A DNA stretch of 64,000 bases from contig JADJVW010000016.1 in assembly GCA_016710365.1 (NCBI GenBank), forward strand, positions 62,001-126,000, read 5' to 3'. Origin of the DNA: Candidatus Caldilinea saccharophila. Its GTDB lineage: Bacteria; Chloroflexota; Anaerolineae; Caldilineales; Caldilineaceae. The position numbers and the translations under genes were made by a program. Positions 23,861-33,786 of the stretch are shown one piece after another (position 1 is the stretch's first letter; every line of letters begins with the position of its first letter). The notes beneath the pieces were generated by a model. The model saw nothing but the letters and a program-made list of their open reading frames with translations, ran no database searches and was not told the DNA's origin.

Positions 23861-25527
23861 ATGAAACGAACGCAACGCCCGTCTCCATTATCGAGACCTG
23901 TAACCCGACCTGGACTCGCCTTTCAGCCTGATGCAGGGAACCAATTCTTCGGCGGCATTGCGGCATTGGCCGACATGCTGGCGCTCACCCTCGGCCCCAC
24001 CAGCGGGCCTGTGATGAGCTACGACGAGACGCGGCGCAAGGTGGAGGTGCTCGACGATGCCGCCACCACGCTGCGGCGCATCCTCGGCCTGGGCCGCCCC
24101 GATCTCGATGTCGGCGCCATGCTGTTGCGCGGCGTCGTCTGGCGCTTGGAACAACAGGTGGGCGATGGCGGCGCGACGGCTGTCGTCCTCATGCGCGCGT
24201 TGATCGAGGAAGGGATGCGGCAGGTGACCTCAGGCGCCAACGCGATGCGCCTGATCGAAGGGATGCGGCGCGGCGCTGCCATCGCCCTGGATGCACTCCA
24301 TGCCCAGAGTTCCCCTGTGACAGGGGAGCGCAGCCTGGCTGCCGTCGCCCGCGCCGTGATGCAGGACGACGATCTGGCTGCGGTACTAGGCGAAATGAGC
24401 TATCTGCTTGGCGCCGATGGGCACCTGCAGATCGAGTCCTATGTAGCGCCTTACCTGGAACGCCAGTATCTTGGCGGCGCCCACTATGGCGCTGAGATCG
24501 GCAGCATGTACTTCTACACGGAACCGGAGCGCAAACGCACGGTGTTATCTTCGCCGGCCGTCGCTCTGCTCGACAAGCCGCTCAACGACGCCGAGCAAGC
24601 CGTTGCCTTGCTGGAAGCCGCTATCAACGCCGGCCGTAAATCGCTGCTGATCATCGCGCCCGACGTGTCGGGCCTGCGCTCAACCTGCTGGTGACCAACC
24701 ACATGCAGCCGGCTGACAAACGGAAACTCATCATTCTGGCAGTTAAGCCGAAAGCAGTGGGCGACGAACGGCGTTTTGCGTTGCAAGACCTGGCCGCAAT
24801 GACCGGCGCCGCTGTTTTGGGGGAAATTGGCGCGCGGACTGCGCGCACTGCACGCGCCGAAGATCTCGGCATTGCCCAGCGCGTCGAATTCGCCGACCGC
24901 AACCTGGTGGTGACGATGGAAGGCGAGCGACGCAGCGTCATCCAGCAGCAGATCGTCGATCTGAGCAACCGTCTGGCGCACACGCCCTATGACGACGACG
25001 AACGCCCGATTTTGACGCGGCGGCTGGCTGCCCTCACCGGCGGGATCGGCGTGCTCAAGATTGGCGCCTATCACCAGCCCGCACGTGATTTGCGCCGCGC
25101 TCAGGCCGAACGCGCCTGGAAAGTCCTCTCCGCGGTGCAGCGCGGCGGGGTCGTGGCTGGCGGCGGCGGCGCACTCTTGCATTGCCAATCCGCGCTTTTG
25201 GCCGCGGCTGTCCACGAACCCGAAGCCGACTGCGAGCTTGGGATGCGCGTCCTTGCTCAAGCACTGCTGGCGCCCCAGCGCCAGATCCTGACCAACGCAG
25301 GCGTGACCGCGCCGGCTGTCTATCTCCAGCGGCTTGTGGAAATGGGCGCGCCCGCGGCTTACGATGTCGCATCCGCTGCCATCGTCGATGCGCAACGCAG
25401 CGGCCTGCTGGATGCCACTGATGTCGTGGCGGCTGTGTTGCAAGCGGCCGTCAGCGGCGCCATCATGATGCTCAGCACCGACGCCATCGTCTATCATCGC
25501 AAGCCACAACAAAGTTTTACACCTTAA
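23861..25527 (+). CDS. Divergent GroEL-like (HSP60) protein, one frameshift
   Basis: The roughly 555-residue product follows group I chaperonins along its length: LADMLALTLGPTSGPVMS (GroEL TLGPKGRNV), QQVGDGGATAVVLMRALI (VGDGTTTATVL), TSGANAMRLIEGMRRG, KSLLIIAPDV (apical domain), NLLVTNHM, and GGVVAGGGGALLHC (GIVAGGG). ATP-site residues have changed: the loop Thr pair of DGTTT is GGA, and the catalytic Asp (GroEL Asp398) aligns by eye with Glu. So it may be a non-canonical or weakly hydrolysing paralogue. The frame shifts near 24676, where one base is probably missing. ATG at 23861 is chosen because similarity starts there. There is no groES nearby; a beta-propeller gene follows after 10 bases. 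Confidence 0.8.
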
Positions 25528-25537
25528 AGATACGCAT

Positions 25538-26368
25538 ATGCCCGTAATCCTTTCTTTGACTCAAGATCGTGAAGGTCTCTGGGCGCTCGGCCCAGAAGGT
25601 CTCTTTCGTTTGGCCGACGGCGACCTGACGGCAACCTCGCAGCCGGACGCGCAACCAGCCTGTTGTTTTTACGACGGTGAACGCATGTTGGTGGGCGGCG
25701 CCACGCATGGCGTCGCCTATGCCACGCCCGACGGCGGCTGGCAGGCCGGCTGGCTGGATGGCGTCACCGCGCCGGTCGTCTATCTCGCGCCCGACCCGGA
25801 CCAAATGCACAGCGGCGTCATTCTTGCGGGCACCGCTGGCGGCGGCGTGCTGCGCAGCACGAACTGGGGACGGCACTGGAGCGTTTGCAATTTTGGACTG
25901 TTTGACTTTGACGTGCTGACGTTGGCGTGGGCGCCGGTGCAGCCGGCTGGGGCGTGGCCGCCGGTGCAGGTGGTTTTCGCCGGCGCGTTGGGCGGCGTCT
26001 ATCGCTCGCCCAATGGCGGTCGCGGCTGGAAGCAGGTTGCCACTACGCCCGCGCCGGTGTTGTCGCTGGCAATTGCCGCGGATTTCCATCAGGGCGGCGC
26101 GGTGCTTGCCGGCACAGAAGGCGCTGGCCTGTGGCGGTCGCACGACGGCGGCTATACCTTTGCCCCGGTCGCGGGTGCGCCTGCTGTCGTCAACGCGTTG
26201 GCCGCCCTGCCGGATGGCTGGCTGCTCAGCGATGCGGAACGCATCTGGCGCTCGGACGATGATGGCGTGACGTGGACTGCCACGGATCAACCTCCCGCGT
26301 TCACGTTCCTCCCCACCGCACAGGGCGTGGCCGCAGGCGGCATGGAAGGCGTTTTCTGGGTCAAGTAG
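25538..26368 (+). CDS. BNR/YCF48-like beta-propeller protein
   Basis: The 276-residue product contains repeated blades with Asp-box-like motifs: LRSTNWGRHWS, YRSPNGGRGWK, WRSHDGGYTF and WRSDDDGVTW, spaced by about 45-60 residues, each preceded by a 'VLAGT..G' strand. This is the sialidase/YCF48-type beta-propeller seen in assembly factors and glycoside-binding proteins. No signal peptide is present, so it is probably cytoplasmic. It starts 10 bases after the chaperonin-like stop and ends 6 bases before the next gene, indicating one operon. A role as a client or co-factor of the divergent chaperonin is inference. Confidence 0.75.
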   Translation: MPVILSLTQDREGLWALGPEGLFRLADGDLTATSQPDAQPACCFYDGERMLVGGATHGVAYATPDGGWQAGWLDGVTAPVVYLAPDPDQMHSGVILAGTAGGGVLRSTNWGRHWSVCNFGLFDFDVLTLAWAPVQPAGAWPPVQVVFAGALGGVYRSPNGGRGWKQVATTPAPVLSLAIAADFHQGGAVLAGTEGAGLWRSHDGGYTFAPVAGAPAVVNALAALPDGWLLSDAERIWRSDDDGVTWTATDQPPAFTFLPTAQGVAAGGMEGVFWVK

Positions 26369-26374
26369 GGACGT

Positions 26375-27302
26375 ATGACGCACTTTGCCGGATTCCGCCC
26401 ATCACTTGCATTTCACACCAACATCCTAACCATTTTTCCTGGTTTCCAACCCTGGAGCCTGCCTAAACTGGCGCGCTGGGCGGTGGAGCAAGGCTTTGCT
26501 GGCCTCGAAGTGGGGCCAGCCGTGCCGCTGAAGCCAGCCGACTTTGCCGAGGCGCGGCGCATCGGCGCGCAGATCTTCTGTCTTACCTACGGCCGCAATG
26601 TGTTGGCCGGCGATCCCGACGAGCGCGCCCTGCACCAACACAACGTGCTCGAACGGCTGCGCTTTGCCCGGCGGCGAAGGCATCCCGCTCGTCGTGCTGG
26701 CAACAGGGCGCGCGCCCGGCAAGAGTCTGCGCGCCAACTTGCCGGACGTGGTGGCGTGGTTCTCTGAACAGGTGCTGCCCCTGGCGCGCGCCGGCAACGT
26801 CACCGTCGCTGTGGAAAACTGTCCGGCGGTCGGCAACATCGCCACCAGTCCGGCCATGTGGCACGAACTCTTTGACAAAGCCCTGCCCGATTTGAATCTG
26901 ACCTTTGATCCCAGCCATCTGGTCTGGCAGTTTGTCGATCCCTACGCTGCCGTACGCGACTATGCCCCGCGCGTGCGCCACGTGCATGTCAAAGACACGC
27001 GCGTCGACCGCGACCGTCTTGCCCGCGAAGGCATCGACGGCGATGGCTGGTGGCGCTACACCTTGCCGGGGTGGGGCGAACTCAACTGGGCGACGTTGCT
27101 CGCCGAACTCCAGCGCGTCGAATACGCCGGTTGCCTCAGCATCGAGCACGAAGACGCGGTCTGGGATCGCTCCGAAGGGCAGATTCTTCAATCGCTGCTG
27201 CTGAGCAAGCGTTACCTCGAACAGTTTCTGGCCGATCCGGTCGATGTGCCCGCGGTGGAGGCGGTCGCGCCGGAAAAAGTAGCCGGTGTGAAACCGATTT
27301 GA
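26375..27302 (+). CDS. Sugar phosphate isomerase/epimerase (xylose isomerase-like TIM barrel), one frameshift
   Basis: The about 308-residue product is an AP-endonuclease-2-type TIM barrel typical of sugar and inositol catabolism. Family features are LAFHTNIL at strand 1, VAVENCP (metal Glu), LTFDPSHLVWQFVDP (metal Asp/His), RHVHVKDTR (metal His), GELNWATLL, and CLSIEHEDA (metal Glu). The frame shifts near 26670: removing one C from CCC turns LRFARRRR into LRFAGGEGIPLVVLATG and continues cleanly to 27302. It is followed by a Gfo/Idh oxidoreductase, its usual partner. Confidence 0.85.
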
Positions 27303-27357
27303 GGGGCGAGTTGCGAGTTGCGAGGGGCGAGAGTTTGTCTCCCTGTCTCCCCATCTT
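27303..27357. repeat. GC-skewed low-complexity repeat
   Basis: 'gaggggcgagttgcgagttgcgaggggcgag' followed by 'tttgtctccctgtctcccca' lies between two genes of the operon. It is the same repeat type as the insertion inside tex at 16605-16732, with the same order of the G-rich and CT-rich halves. Confidence 0.55.
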
Positions 27358-27377
27358 ACTCACCAAGGATCACCAAA

Positions 27378-28379
27378 ATGACTACAAAGATCCGCGTCGG
27401 CTTCATCGGCGCTGGACGCATGGCTCATCTTCATGCCAACTTGATCGCAGAGGAGGCGGATGTGCAGATTGCGGCGGCGGCCGACGTCGATGCCGCGCGC
27501 GGCGCTGCCTTTGTCCAGAAGTGGGGCGGCGTCGCCTTTTCCGACCACCGCGCCATGCTGGAGCAGGCGCCGCTCGACGCGGTCTACATCTGCACGCCCA
27601 CCACGCAGCACGCCGCGATCGGGCTGGATTGCCTGTCGTACGGGGTGGCGCTCTATGTCGAGAAGCCGCTCGACCTCGACCTGCGCCTGGCGCGCCGCTT
27701 TGTCGAGGCTGCTGAAGCAGGCCAGACGCTTGCCATGACCGGCTTGCAGTGGCGTTACAGCGAGGCCTATCGTCGCGCGGAAGAGCTGATCGGCGATGCG
27801 CCAATTGCCCTCGTCAACTTGCGCTGGTACTGGACGCGGCCGCCGATCCGCTGGATGTGGGATCGTGCGTTGGCTGGCGGGCAGATTGTCGATCAGAACA
27901 TCCACCTGGTCGATGTCGGCAGCGCGTTGGCCGGGGACGTCACCACGGTCTACGCGGCATACAACGCGCGCCAGGTCAACCAGGAGCCGGAGTTCGCCAA
28001 CTGGGATGGCTACGCACTTACGCTGCATTTTGCGCGCGGTGCGGTCGGCGTCTGCGCCGGTGCGTATGCGCTTTTCCCTGAGATCCAACTTGGGCCGGCA
28101 GCCGACTTTTGCCTGCGCGACCGCATGGTGCGCATCACTGACAAATATGTGCAGCTTTACACGCCCGCCGGGGTCGAGACGTGGGAGAATACAGAGCCGC
28201 TGCATCGCGGCGCCAACCGTGCCTTCCTGGCTGCGGTGCGCACGCAGGATGGCGCCTTGATTCGGACGCCGTTGCGCACCGGTCTGCTATCGACGGCTAC
28301 CGTACTGGCCGCCAATCGTTCCGCAGCTACTGGCGCACCGGTGAACGTAGCGACATTTTTAACCGCGGAGAGTGCATAA
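27378..28379 (+). CDS. Gfo/Idh/MocA-family oxidoreductase
   Basis: The 333-residue product is an NAD(P)-dependent sugar or inositol dehydrogenase. The Rossmann motif GFIGAGRMAHLHANLI is at residue 8, the cofactor segment AVYICTPTTQH follows, and the family lysine is in YVEKPLDLDLRLA. The C-terminal catalytic motif is in GGQIVDQNIHLVDVGSALAG, with the expected Asp and His. ATG at 27378 is used; an open extension upstream runs into the repeat. The stop overlaps the start of the next gene (TAATG). Confidence 0.87.
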   Translation: MTTKIRVGFIGAGRMAHLHANLIAEEADVQIAAAADVDAARGAAFVQKWGGVAFSDHRAMLEQAPLDAVYICTPTTQHAAIGLDCLSYGVALYVEKPLDLDLRLARRFVEAAEAGQTLAMTGLQWRYSEAYRRAEELIGDAPIALVNLRWYWTRPPIRWMWDRALAGGQIVDQNIHLVDVGSALAGDVTTVYAAYNARQVNQEPEFANWDGYALTLHFARGAVGVCAGAYALFPEIQLGPAADFCLRDRMVRITDKYVQLYTPAGVETWENTEPLHRGANRAFLAAVRTQDGALIRTPLRTGLLSTATVLAANRSAATGAPVNVATFLTAESA

Positions 28380-29756
28380 TGGCGTTGAATTCTGCCCAAC
28401 CCACGGTGGCGCTTGTAGCGATTGCGCGGCCCACCTTCGACGCACCGCTTGCCCACTCGGTGGCGGATGGTGTGCTGGAGCAATTGACGCAAGCCGGTAT
28501 CACGGTTGTCGGGTCAGGCCGCGCCTTGATCATGGATGGGGAGGGCGCGCAACGCGCTCACGCCGCACTCCAGCAAGCCACGTTTGATTTGCTGATCTTG
28601 TTGCAGGCCAGTTTTGCCGACAGCAGCATGGCCGTGGAATTGGCGCAGATTGCGTCTGCGCGCCAGGCGCCGGTGCTGTTGTGGGCGACGCCCGATGCAC
28701 GTGAGGGCGGGCGGCTGCGCCTGAACAGCCTCTGCGGCATCAATCTCGCCGGCCATGCCCTGATGCTGCGTGGCATTGCCTACGACTACCTGCTGTCCCC
28801 TGCCGCTGCACCGGACGCGCTGGAGACAATCGTGGTGCTGGCGCGTGCGGGTCGCGCGCGGCGCAAGCTGCGCGACGCCACGATCGGCGTCGTCGGCGAG
28901 CATCCGGCCGGCTTCGATACCTGCGTTTACGACCCGGCCGATCTCGCATCGCTCTTTGGCGTGCGCGTAGCGCCTGTGGCCCTGGCCGATGTGTTGGCGC
29001 AGGCCGCGGCGGCCCCGGAGACAGCGCGCGATAGGTTTGTGACGCGCGTCACCACCATCGCGCCGAATGTCGAGCAGTTGGACGTGAGCGCGGTGCGCGG
29101 TACGGCCGGCGTCTATCACGCGCTGCGCGAACTGGCGGACCGGGAGGCGCTGGCCGGGGTGGCGGTGCGCTGCTGGCCGGAGTTTTTCACCGAGCTGGGC
29201 TGCGCCGCGTGTGGCGCCATGAGTGTGCTCAACGAGGAACAGTGTCCGGCGAGCTGCGAGGCGGATGTCAACGGCACGGTCACGTCGCTGCTGCTGCAGG
29301 CGCTGAGCGCGCAGCCGGTCTTTATCACCGACCTCGTTTCCATCGAAGCGGCGAGCGACAGCGCGGTGCTCTGGCACTGCGGCCTGGCGCCAGTGAGTAT
29401 GGCCGATCCGCAGCGAGATTCTGGGCACAGTTCACAGCAATCGCAAGCTGCCGCTGCTCTTCGAGTTCCCGCTCAAGCCCGGCCGCGTCACGCTTGCGCG
29501 CCTGCATCGCACGGCGCTGGATAACGGCACAGCCGGCTATCAACTTGTCATCGGCGGCGGCGAGATGATGCGCGCGCCCAAGAGCTTCACGGGCACGAGC
29601 GGCGTGCTACGCTTCGACCGGCCGGCGACGGAAGTGCTCGATACGATCCTGCGCATGGGGCTGGAGCATCACGTCAGCATCGTCTACGGCGACTACCGGG
29701 CGGAGTTGCGCAGCTTTGCCCGGCTGGTGGGGCTGGAGGTGGTGGAGCTGGCTTGA
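28379..29756 (+). CDS. L-fucose/L-arabinose isomerase-like protein, one frameshift
   Basis: The about 458-residue product resembles the fucose/arabinose isomerase fold: an N-terminal domain with DLLILLQASFADSS, a middle domain with a GVVGEHPAGFDTC motif, and the metal-site part with AVRCWPEFFTELGCAACGAMSVLNEE, then LWHCGLAP (metal His). The frame breaks near 29416; removing one base continues with EILGTVHSNRKLPLLFEFPLK and ends VVELA at 29756. Genes like this occur with Gfo/Idh and TIM-barrel isomerases in sugar operons and often act on unusual sugars, so substrate is not assigned. The start overlaps the previous stop by one base. Confidence 0.82.
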
Positions 29757-29770
29757 TCGTGACAAGACAA

Positions 29771-30190
29771 TCAAGTCTTTTGCATCCAGTCAACGACGTA
29801 CTGCGCAAACTGTTGAAGCATATCCAGTTGATGCAAGTTGCGATACACTTCGTCCCAGTCGATTCCCAGGTATTCGTGAATCAAAATATTGCGAAATCCG
29901 GCAATGGGCGCTAAGGCGCGAGCAAAATCCGATGGCAGGACTTGTAGCTCAGCCATGCGCAGAATACCTTCATAGTAGTCAGCCGGTTTCTGCGCATCTT
30001 CCAGCACAATGATCCGATTGCAGATGTCGATGCAGCACTGAGCGGCGACTTCCAGGTTTCGCTCTACAATATCACGCAAAAACGGATCTGCATCAAAATC
30101 ACTGCGAGCCATGCCGGTAAATGTTGCCAGCCTCTGCAAGCGCTCGTTGAGTTCGTTCAAGCGCCGCTCGATACCGTTGAATTCGCTCAC
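29771..30190 (-). CDS. hepT: HepT-like RNase toxin (DUF86)
   Basis: The 139-residue helical product carries the HEPN signature as RNILIHEYLGID (R-x4-H-x-Y) near residue 100, which in HepT is both the RNase active site and the target of AMPylation. EVAAQCCIDICNRII is the typical preceding helix. GTG at 30190 is the start. The partner nucleotidyltransferase gene lies immediately upstream on the same strand and overlaps it. Such HepT/MntA pairs act as toxin-antitoxin modules in which MntA adds AMP to the Tyr of HepT. Confidence 0.85.
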   Translation of the reverse strand: MSEFNGIERRLNELNERLQRLATFTGMARSDFDADPFLRDIVERNLEVAAQCCIDICNRIIVLEDAQKPADYYEGILRMAELQVLPSDFARALAPIAGFRNILIHEYLGIDWDEVYRNLHQLDMLQQFAQYVVDWMQKT

Positions 30191-30608
30191 TGGTGCGTCC
30201 CTTTTGCTGGTAAATCTGTTGACGCTGCTGGCGCAGGATCGGAAGGTAGTCGCCGTAGCGGCTCAGCACCGTTGCTTCATACTCTACGCGAATGGCTTCG
30301 GTGCGCTTGTACAGACAGCGACCGTGTGCGATCACATGATAAGCCAGCTCGACCGGAATACGGTTCAACCACACGACATCGACGTGACCTGGCGCAACAG
30401 GGGCTAATTCCTGTCCGGTCGCCACCAGCAGGCGGGCGATTGCATGGGCAAAGGCGGCGCGTATACCGGCGCCGTCTGCGTCATGATCGAGCAGAAGCGC
30501 AAAATCGTAGTCGCTTGCAGGACCGGCTTTCCCGTCCGCACGCGACCCAAACAGATAGATGATCTGGATGGCCGGTTGTTCCGTGACGATCTGTTCAAGA
30601 TCCGTCAT
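30099..30608 (-). CDS. mntA: MntA-like minimal nucleotidyltransferase antitoxin
   Basis: The product has the nucleotidyltransferase signature YLFGSRADG...SDYDFALLL, that is G-S-x10-D-x-D, and a third acidic strand in HVDVVWLN. MntA AMPylates HepT and so neutralises it. ATG at 30608 is where the family begins (MTDLEQIVTEQP); in-frame codons upstream add a poor N-terminal extension. The C terminus overlaps hepT by 92 bases, much more than the usual few. In the overlapping part another frame would give a stop right at the hepT GTG, so a one-base error may have lengthened this gene artificially. Confidence 0.82.
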   Translation of the reverse strand: MTDLEQIVTEQPAIQIIYLFGSRADGKAGPASDYDFALLLDHDADGAGIRAAFAHAIARLLVATGQELAPVAPGHVDVVWLNRIPVELAYHVIAHGRCLYKRTEAIRVEYEATVLSRYGDYLPILRQQRQQIYQQKGRTSERIQRYRAALERTQRALAEAGNIYRHGSQ

Positions 30609-30751
30609 AGCCAGGAAGTTTGTCTGAACCATTTGCAAAGTGACCCGTATCATGTAAACACACTGCGTCGATGCCTGTCTGACCGGCGTCAGCGTCATTA
30701 TACGCACGAACTGCACAATCGCACCAGCACCCGCGGAGAAAGAGAGAAATC

Positions 30752-32188
30752 ATGAACTTCATCTTTTTCATGCCCGACGAACTGCGCGCCGAAAGTGTTG
30801 GCTGCTACGGCCACCCGTTGGTGCAGACGCCCAATCTCGACGCGCTGGCCGCGCAGGGGACGCGCTTTGACCAGTGCCACGTGCAGCACACCGTCTGCAC
30901 GCCCTCGCGCTGCAGCATGATGACGGGCTGGTATCCACACGTCGGCGGCCACCGCACGCTCTGTCATTTGCTGCGCCCGCACGAGCCAAATCTGCTGCGC
31001 TGCCTCAAGCAGGCCGGTTACGACGTGCGCTGGTACGGCAAGAATGACCTGCTGGCGCCGGGCAGCTTCGCCGAGAGCGTGACCGAGGCGCGCACGTTGG
31101 GCGGCAAGGCTTTTGGCCCGCCCGCGTATGCGCAAGACGACCCGCGGCGCTTCAGCTTTCTCTGCGAGCCATACCGCGCGCCGCTGGAGCAGCACACCGA
31201 CTACGCCAATGTCATGGCCGGCATCGACTTCCTGCGCAGCCGGCCGCAGCAGCCCTTCCTGCTCTACCTGCCGCTGATCTTCCCGCATCCGCCTTACAGC
31301 GCGCCCGAACCGTGGCATTCACAGGTCGACCCGTCGGCGATCGACGACCTGCGCCCGGCTGATCTGCCCAACCGGCCCGCCTACCACCGCCTGATCCGCC
31401 AGACGCGCGGGCTGGATCTGCTCGAACCGATGGATTTTCAGCGCATCAATGCCGTCTATCTCGGCATGACCTCGTTTATCGACCATCTGCTAGGGCTGCT
31501 GCTCGACGCGCTGGCCGGCAGCGGGCTGGAGGAGGAGACGGCGGTCTTCTTCTTCTCCGACCACGGCGACTGGGCGGGTGACTACGATCTGGTGGAGAAG
31601 TGGCCGAGCGCGCTGGAGGATGCGCTGACGCGCGTGCCACTTGTTGTGCGGCTGCCTGGCGGCGCGTCCGGCCATGGGGTGCAGGAGCCCGTCGAACTGC
31701 TCGATATCTTCGCCACCGTGCTGGGGCTGGCGGGCGTCGAGGCGCAGCACACGCACTTTGGCCGCAATCTGACGCCGCAACTGCATGGCGCGACCGGCGA
31801 TCCAACGCGGATTGTCTACGCGGAAGGCGGGTACGCGCGCCACGAGCCGCACTGCTTCGAGGGGGATACGCGGCGCGACCAATTTGCGCGCGACCCGAAC
31901 CATCTCTACTATCCCAAAGGCTACGTCCAGCAGGAGCATCCGCTGAGCGTGGCGCGCGCGACGATGGTGCGCAGCGCCGGCGCCAAGCTGATCTACCGCG
32001 CCACCGGCGAGAGCGAGCTCTACGACCTCAGCGCCGATCCCAGGGAGCTTGACAATCTCTACGGCCAGCCACAGGCGGACGCACTTCAGCGTGAACTGGA
32101 GCGGAAGCTGCTCAACTGGCTCACCGAGACAAGCGATGTCACGCCCTTTGCTGAAGACCCGCGCGGTTTCAGCACACCTGTCCCGTAG
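30752..32188 (+). CDS. Type I sulfatase
   Basis: The 478-residue alkaline-phosphatase-fold enzyme should cleave sulfate esters. The signature C-T-P-S-R is at residues 49-53; the Cys is the one matured to formylglycine, after which GWYPHVGGHRTL follows as in the family. Metal ligands include the Asp/Glu near residue 9-10 and the C-terminal FFFSDHGDW. There is no signal peptide, so it works in the cytoplasm or on imported oligosaccharides. GGAGAAAGAGAG lies just upstream of the ATG. It differs from the two sulfatases at 42460 and 45379, so these are distinct paralogues. The substrate is unknown; aryl, choline and carbohydrate sulfates are all possible. Confidence 0.9.
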   Translation: MNFIFFMPDELRAESVGCYGHPLVQTPNLDALAAQGTRFDQCHVQHTVCTPSRCSMMTGWYPHVGGHRTLCHLLRPHEPNLLRCLKQAGYDVRWYGKNDLLAPGSFAESVTEARTLGGKAFGPPAYAQDDPRRFSFLCEPYRAPLEQHTDYANVMAGIDFLRSRPQQPFLLYLPLIFPHPPYSAPEPWHSQVDPSAIDDLRPADLPNRPAYHRLIRQTRGLDLLEPMDFQRINAVYLGMTSFIDHLLGLLLDALAGSGLEEETAVFFFSDHGDWAGDYDLVEKWPSALEDALTRVPLVVRLPGGASGHGVQEPVELLDIFATVLGLAGVEAQHTHFGRNLTPQLHGATGDPTRIVYAEGGYARHEPHCFEGDTRRDQFARDPNHLYYPKGYVQQEHPLSVARATMVRSAGAKLIYRATGESELYDLSADPRELDNLYGQPQADALQRELERKLLNWLTETSDVTPFAEDPRGFSTPVP

Positions 32189-32330
32189 CCCTGGCAGCGG
32201 CTCGCGCAACAGAGCGCGCGTATCAGCACATGACCCGAGCTGAAATGCGTTTGGAAGCCGCACTATCCTGTGCTTACCTTTTGCCGGGAGATCGTTTATG
32301 GCTGAACGGTTTGCGTCAGGCAGTCCCTTA

Positions 32331-33003
32331 TCAGGGCATAAACAGTTTCCAGTGCCCCTCGGAGACGACTTCGATGCTGTCATCGACCACTTTGATGGCG
32401 GTCTGATCGTCAATCGCGTACGCTGGCGCGCCCATCCCGGCGGCCCATCGTTCTGCGTCGGCCATCGAGTTATCCGGCAGGTCCGGGTGATCCAGGTGCG
32501 GAAAGATCGAGAAATTAACCAGTCCCAGCGTTTCATCGCCACCGGTGGGTGGCTTCCAGCCGACGAAGTCCGCCCCGATGTTGGGGGTCATTACCATGCT
32601 CCCGGCGCTCAGCCCCACCCAGACCGTCTCGCTCAGCGACGGCAAGAGGTCCGCCAGTCCGGACTGCCGCATCCAGTGGCACAGGTACAGAGCATCGCCG
32701 CCCGCCACCAGCAGGACGTCGGTCTCTCGCACCAAGGGCACCCAGCGTTCTTCATCGATGCTGGGCAGTGCGGTGAGTTCCAGCACGCCCAGGGACTTCC
32801 AACCCAGTTCACACATGGGACATTGGTATTCTTGTCCGCTGATGAAACGCCATACCCCCGCGCCTGGCCCGACCTGGGGTGCCCGTACATCGCGGTGGGG
32901 ATGCAGAGCGCGCTGGCCTCGGCAATCGGTTTTGCCCAGCAGGTCGACCAGCGTGGCGAATGCTCGTGTTCGTGATGCCAGCGGAAGTGAGTAAGAATTT
33001 CAT
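32331..33003 (-). pseudogene. Peptidase S51 (peptidase E-like), N-terminal part broken by frameshifts
   Basis: The intact C-terminal 161 residues contain the S51 elements LLVAGGDALYLCHWM and the nucleophile motif GLSAGSMV. The N-terminal third is split among three frames: MKFLLTSAGITNTSIRH from 33003, then PIAEASALCIPTAMYGHP, then GVWRFISGQEYQ joining CELGWKSLGV. Together they rebuild a normal peptidase E. At least two or three indels are needed within 150 bases, more than elsewhere in the window, so genuine decay is possible here as well as sequencing error. Confidence 0.7.
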
Positions 33004-33021
33004 AATGCTTCTCCTTGCCGA

Positions 33022-33780
33022 TTAAATGGGAGTAGATCCTTTCTCTCCCATGGCCAGATAGTGAATGAGTTTGTCTGGGAAATTGACCGTCATTCCGTCC
33101 GCGCCTGACCGCACCACGGCTCGCATCACTGCTTCGGATGGCACGCCCCATGCCCGCACCGTGAAGCCTTCATTGTGCAGAAGCCGCACGATCTCCGGGG
33201 ACACCGTGCTCGCCTGGGGACACAACTGGTCGATGCCCATACGCTTTGCCGTTGCTATCAGCTCCTCGGTGATGTTCCGCACCAGCCAACCGGTTGACAG
33301 ATTGGGGGCGAGTCGGCGAACTTCCACCAAATGCGCCAACTCAAACGCCGTTATGGTTACACGCTGCTCCGCGCCATGTTGATGGATCTCATCGATAATA
33401 TGTTTGCAGAACCCAACCTGTCCGCTCTTGATCTCCGTATGCAGGTGCGCCAGTTTGGCATAGCGTTCGAGAACTTCCGTGAATGCGGGAACCTGTTCAC
33501 TGGCAAATCGTGAGTCAAACCACGAACCGGCATCAAACTCCTTAAGCTCGGCCAGGGAACGCTGGGCCACGGGGCCGGCGCCGCTGGTGGTCCTGTCAAG
33601 GGTCTCGTCGTGAATGACCACAGCCTGCCCATCCGCGGTGACACGAACATCCAATTCGATGTGACGAACACCCATCTGCAAGGCAAGTTCAAAGGCCGCA
33701 AAGGTATTTTCCGGCGCATAGGCAGAAGCCCCCCGGTGGGCAATGGTCAAAAATGTCGATCTTTCCATCGTTTTGTTCAT
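33022..33780 (-). CDS. Glycerophosphodiester phosphodiesterase
   Basis: The 252-residue TIM barrel hydrolyses glycerophosphodiesters to glycerol-3-phosphate and an alcohol. Diagnostic motifs are IAHRGASAYAPENT (catalytic His, then Glu), ELDVRVTADGQAVVIHDETLDRTTSG (metal Glu/Asp and second catalytic His), HTEIKSG, and the C-terminal VRAWGVPS and GADGMTVNFPDKL. No signal peptide is seen, so it is cytoplasmic. Its 5' end lies 6 bases from the 279-bp repeat at 33787, and the gene is co-directional with the broken peptidase. Confidence 0.9.
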   Translation of the reverse strand: MNKTMERSTFLTIAHRGASAYAPENTFAAFELALQMGVRHIELDVRVTADGQAVVIHDETLDRTTSGAGPVAQRSLAELKEFDAGSWFDSRFASEQVPAFTEVLERYAKLAHLHTEIKSGQVGFCKHIIDEIHQHGAEQRVTITAFELAHLVEVRRLAPNLSTGWLVRNITEELIATAKRMGIDQLCPQASTVSPEIVRLLHNEGFTVRAWGVPSEAVMRAVVRSGADGMTVNFPDKLIHYLAMGEKGSTPI

Positions 33781-33786
33781 CCTGCT

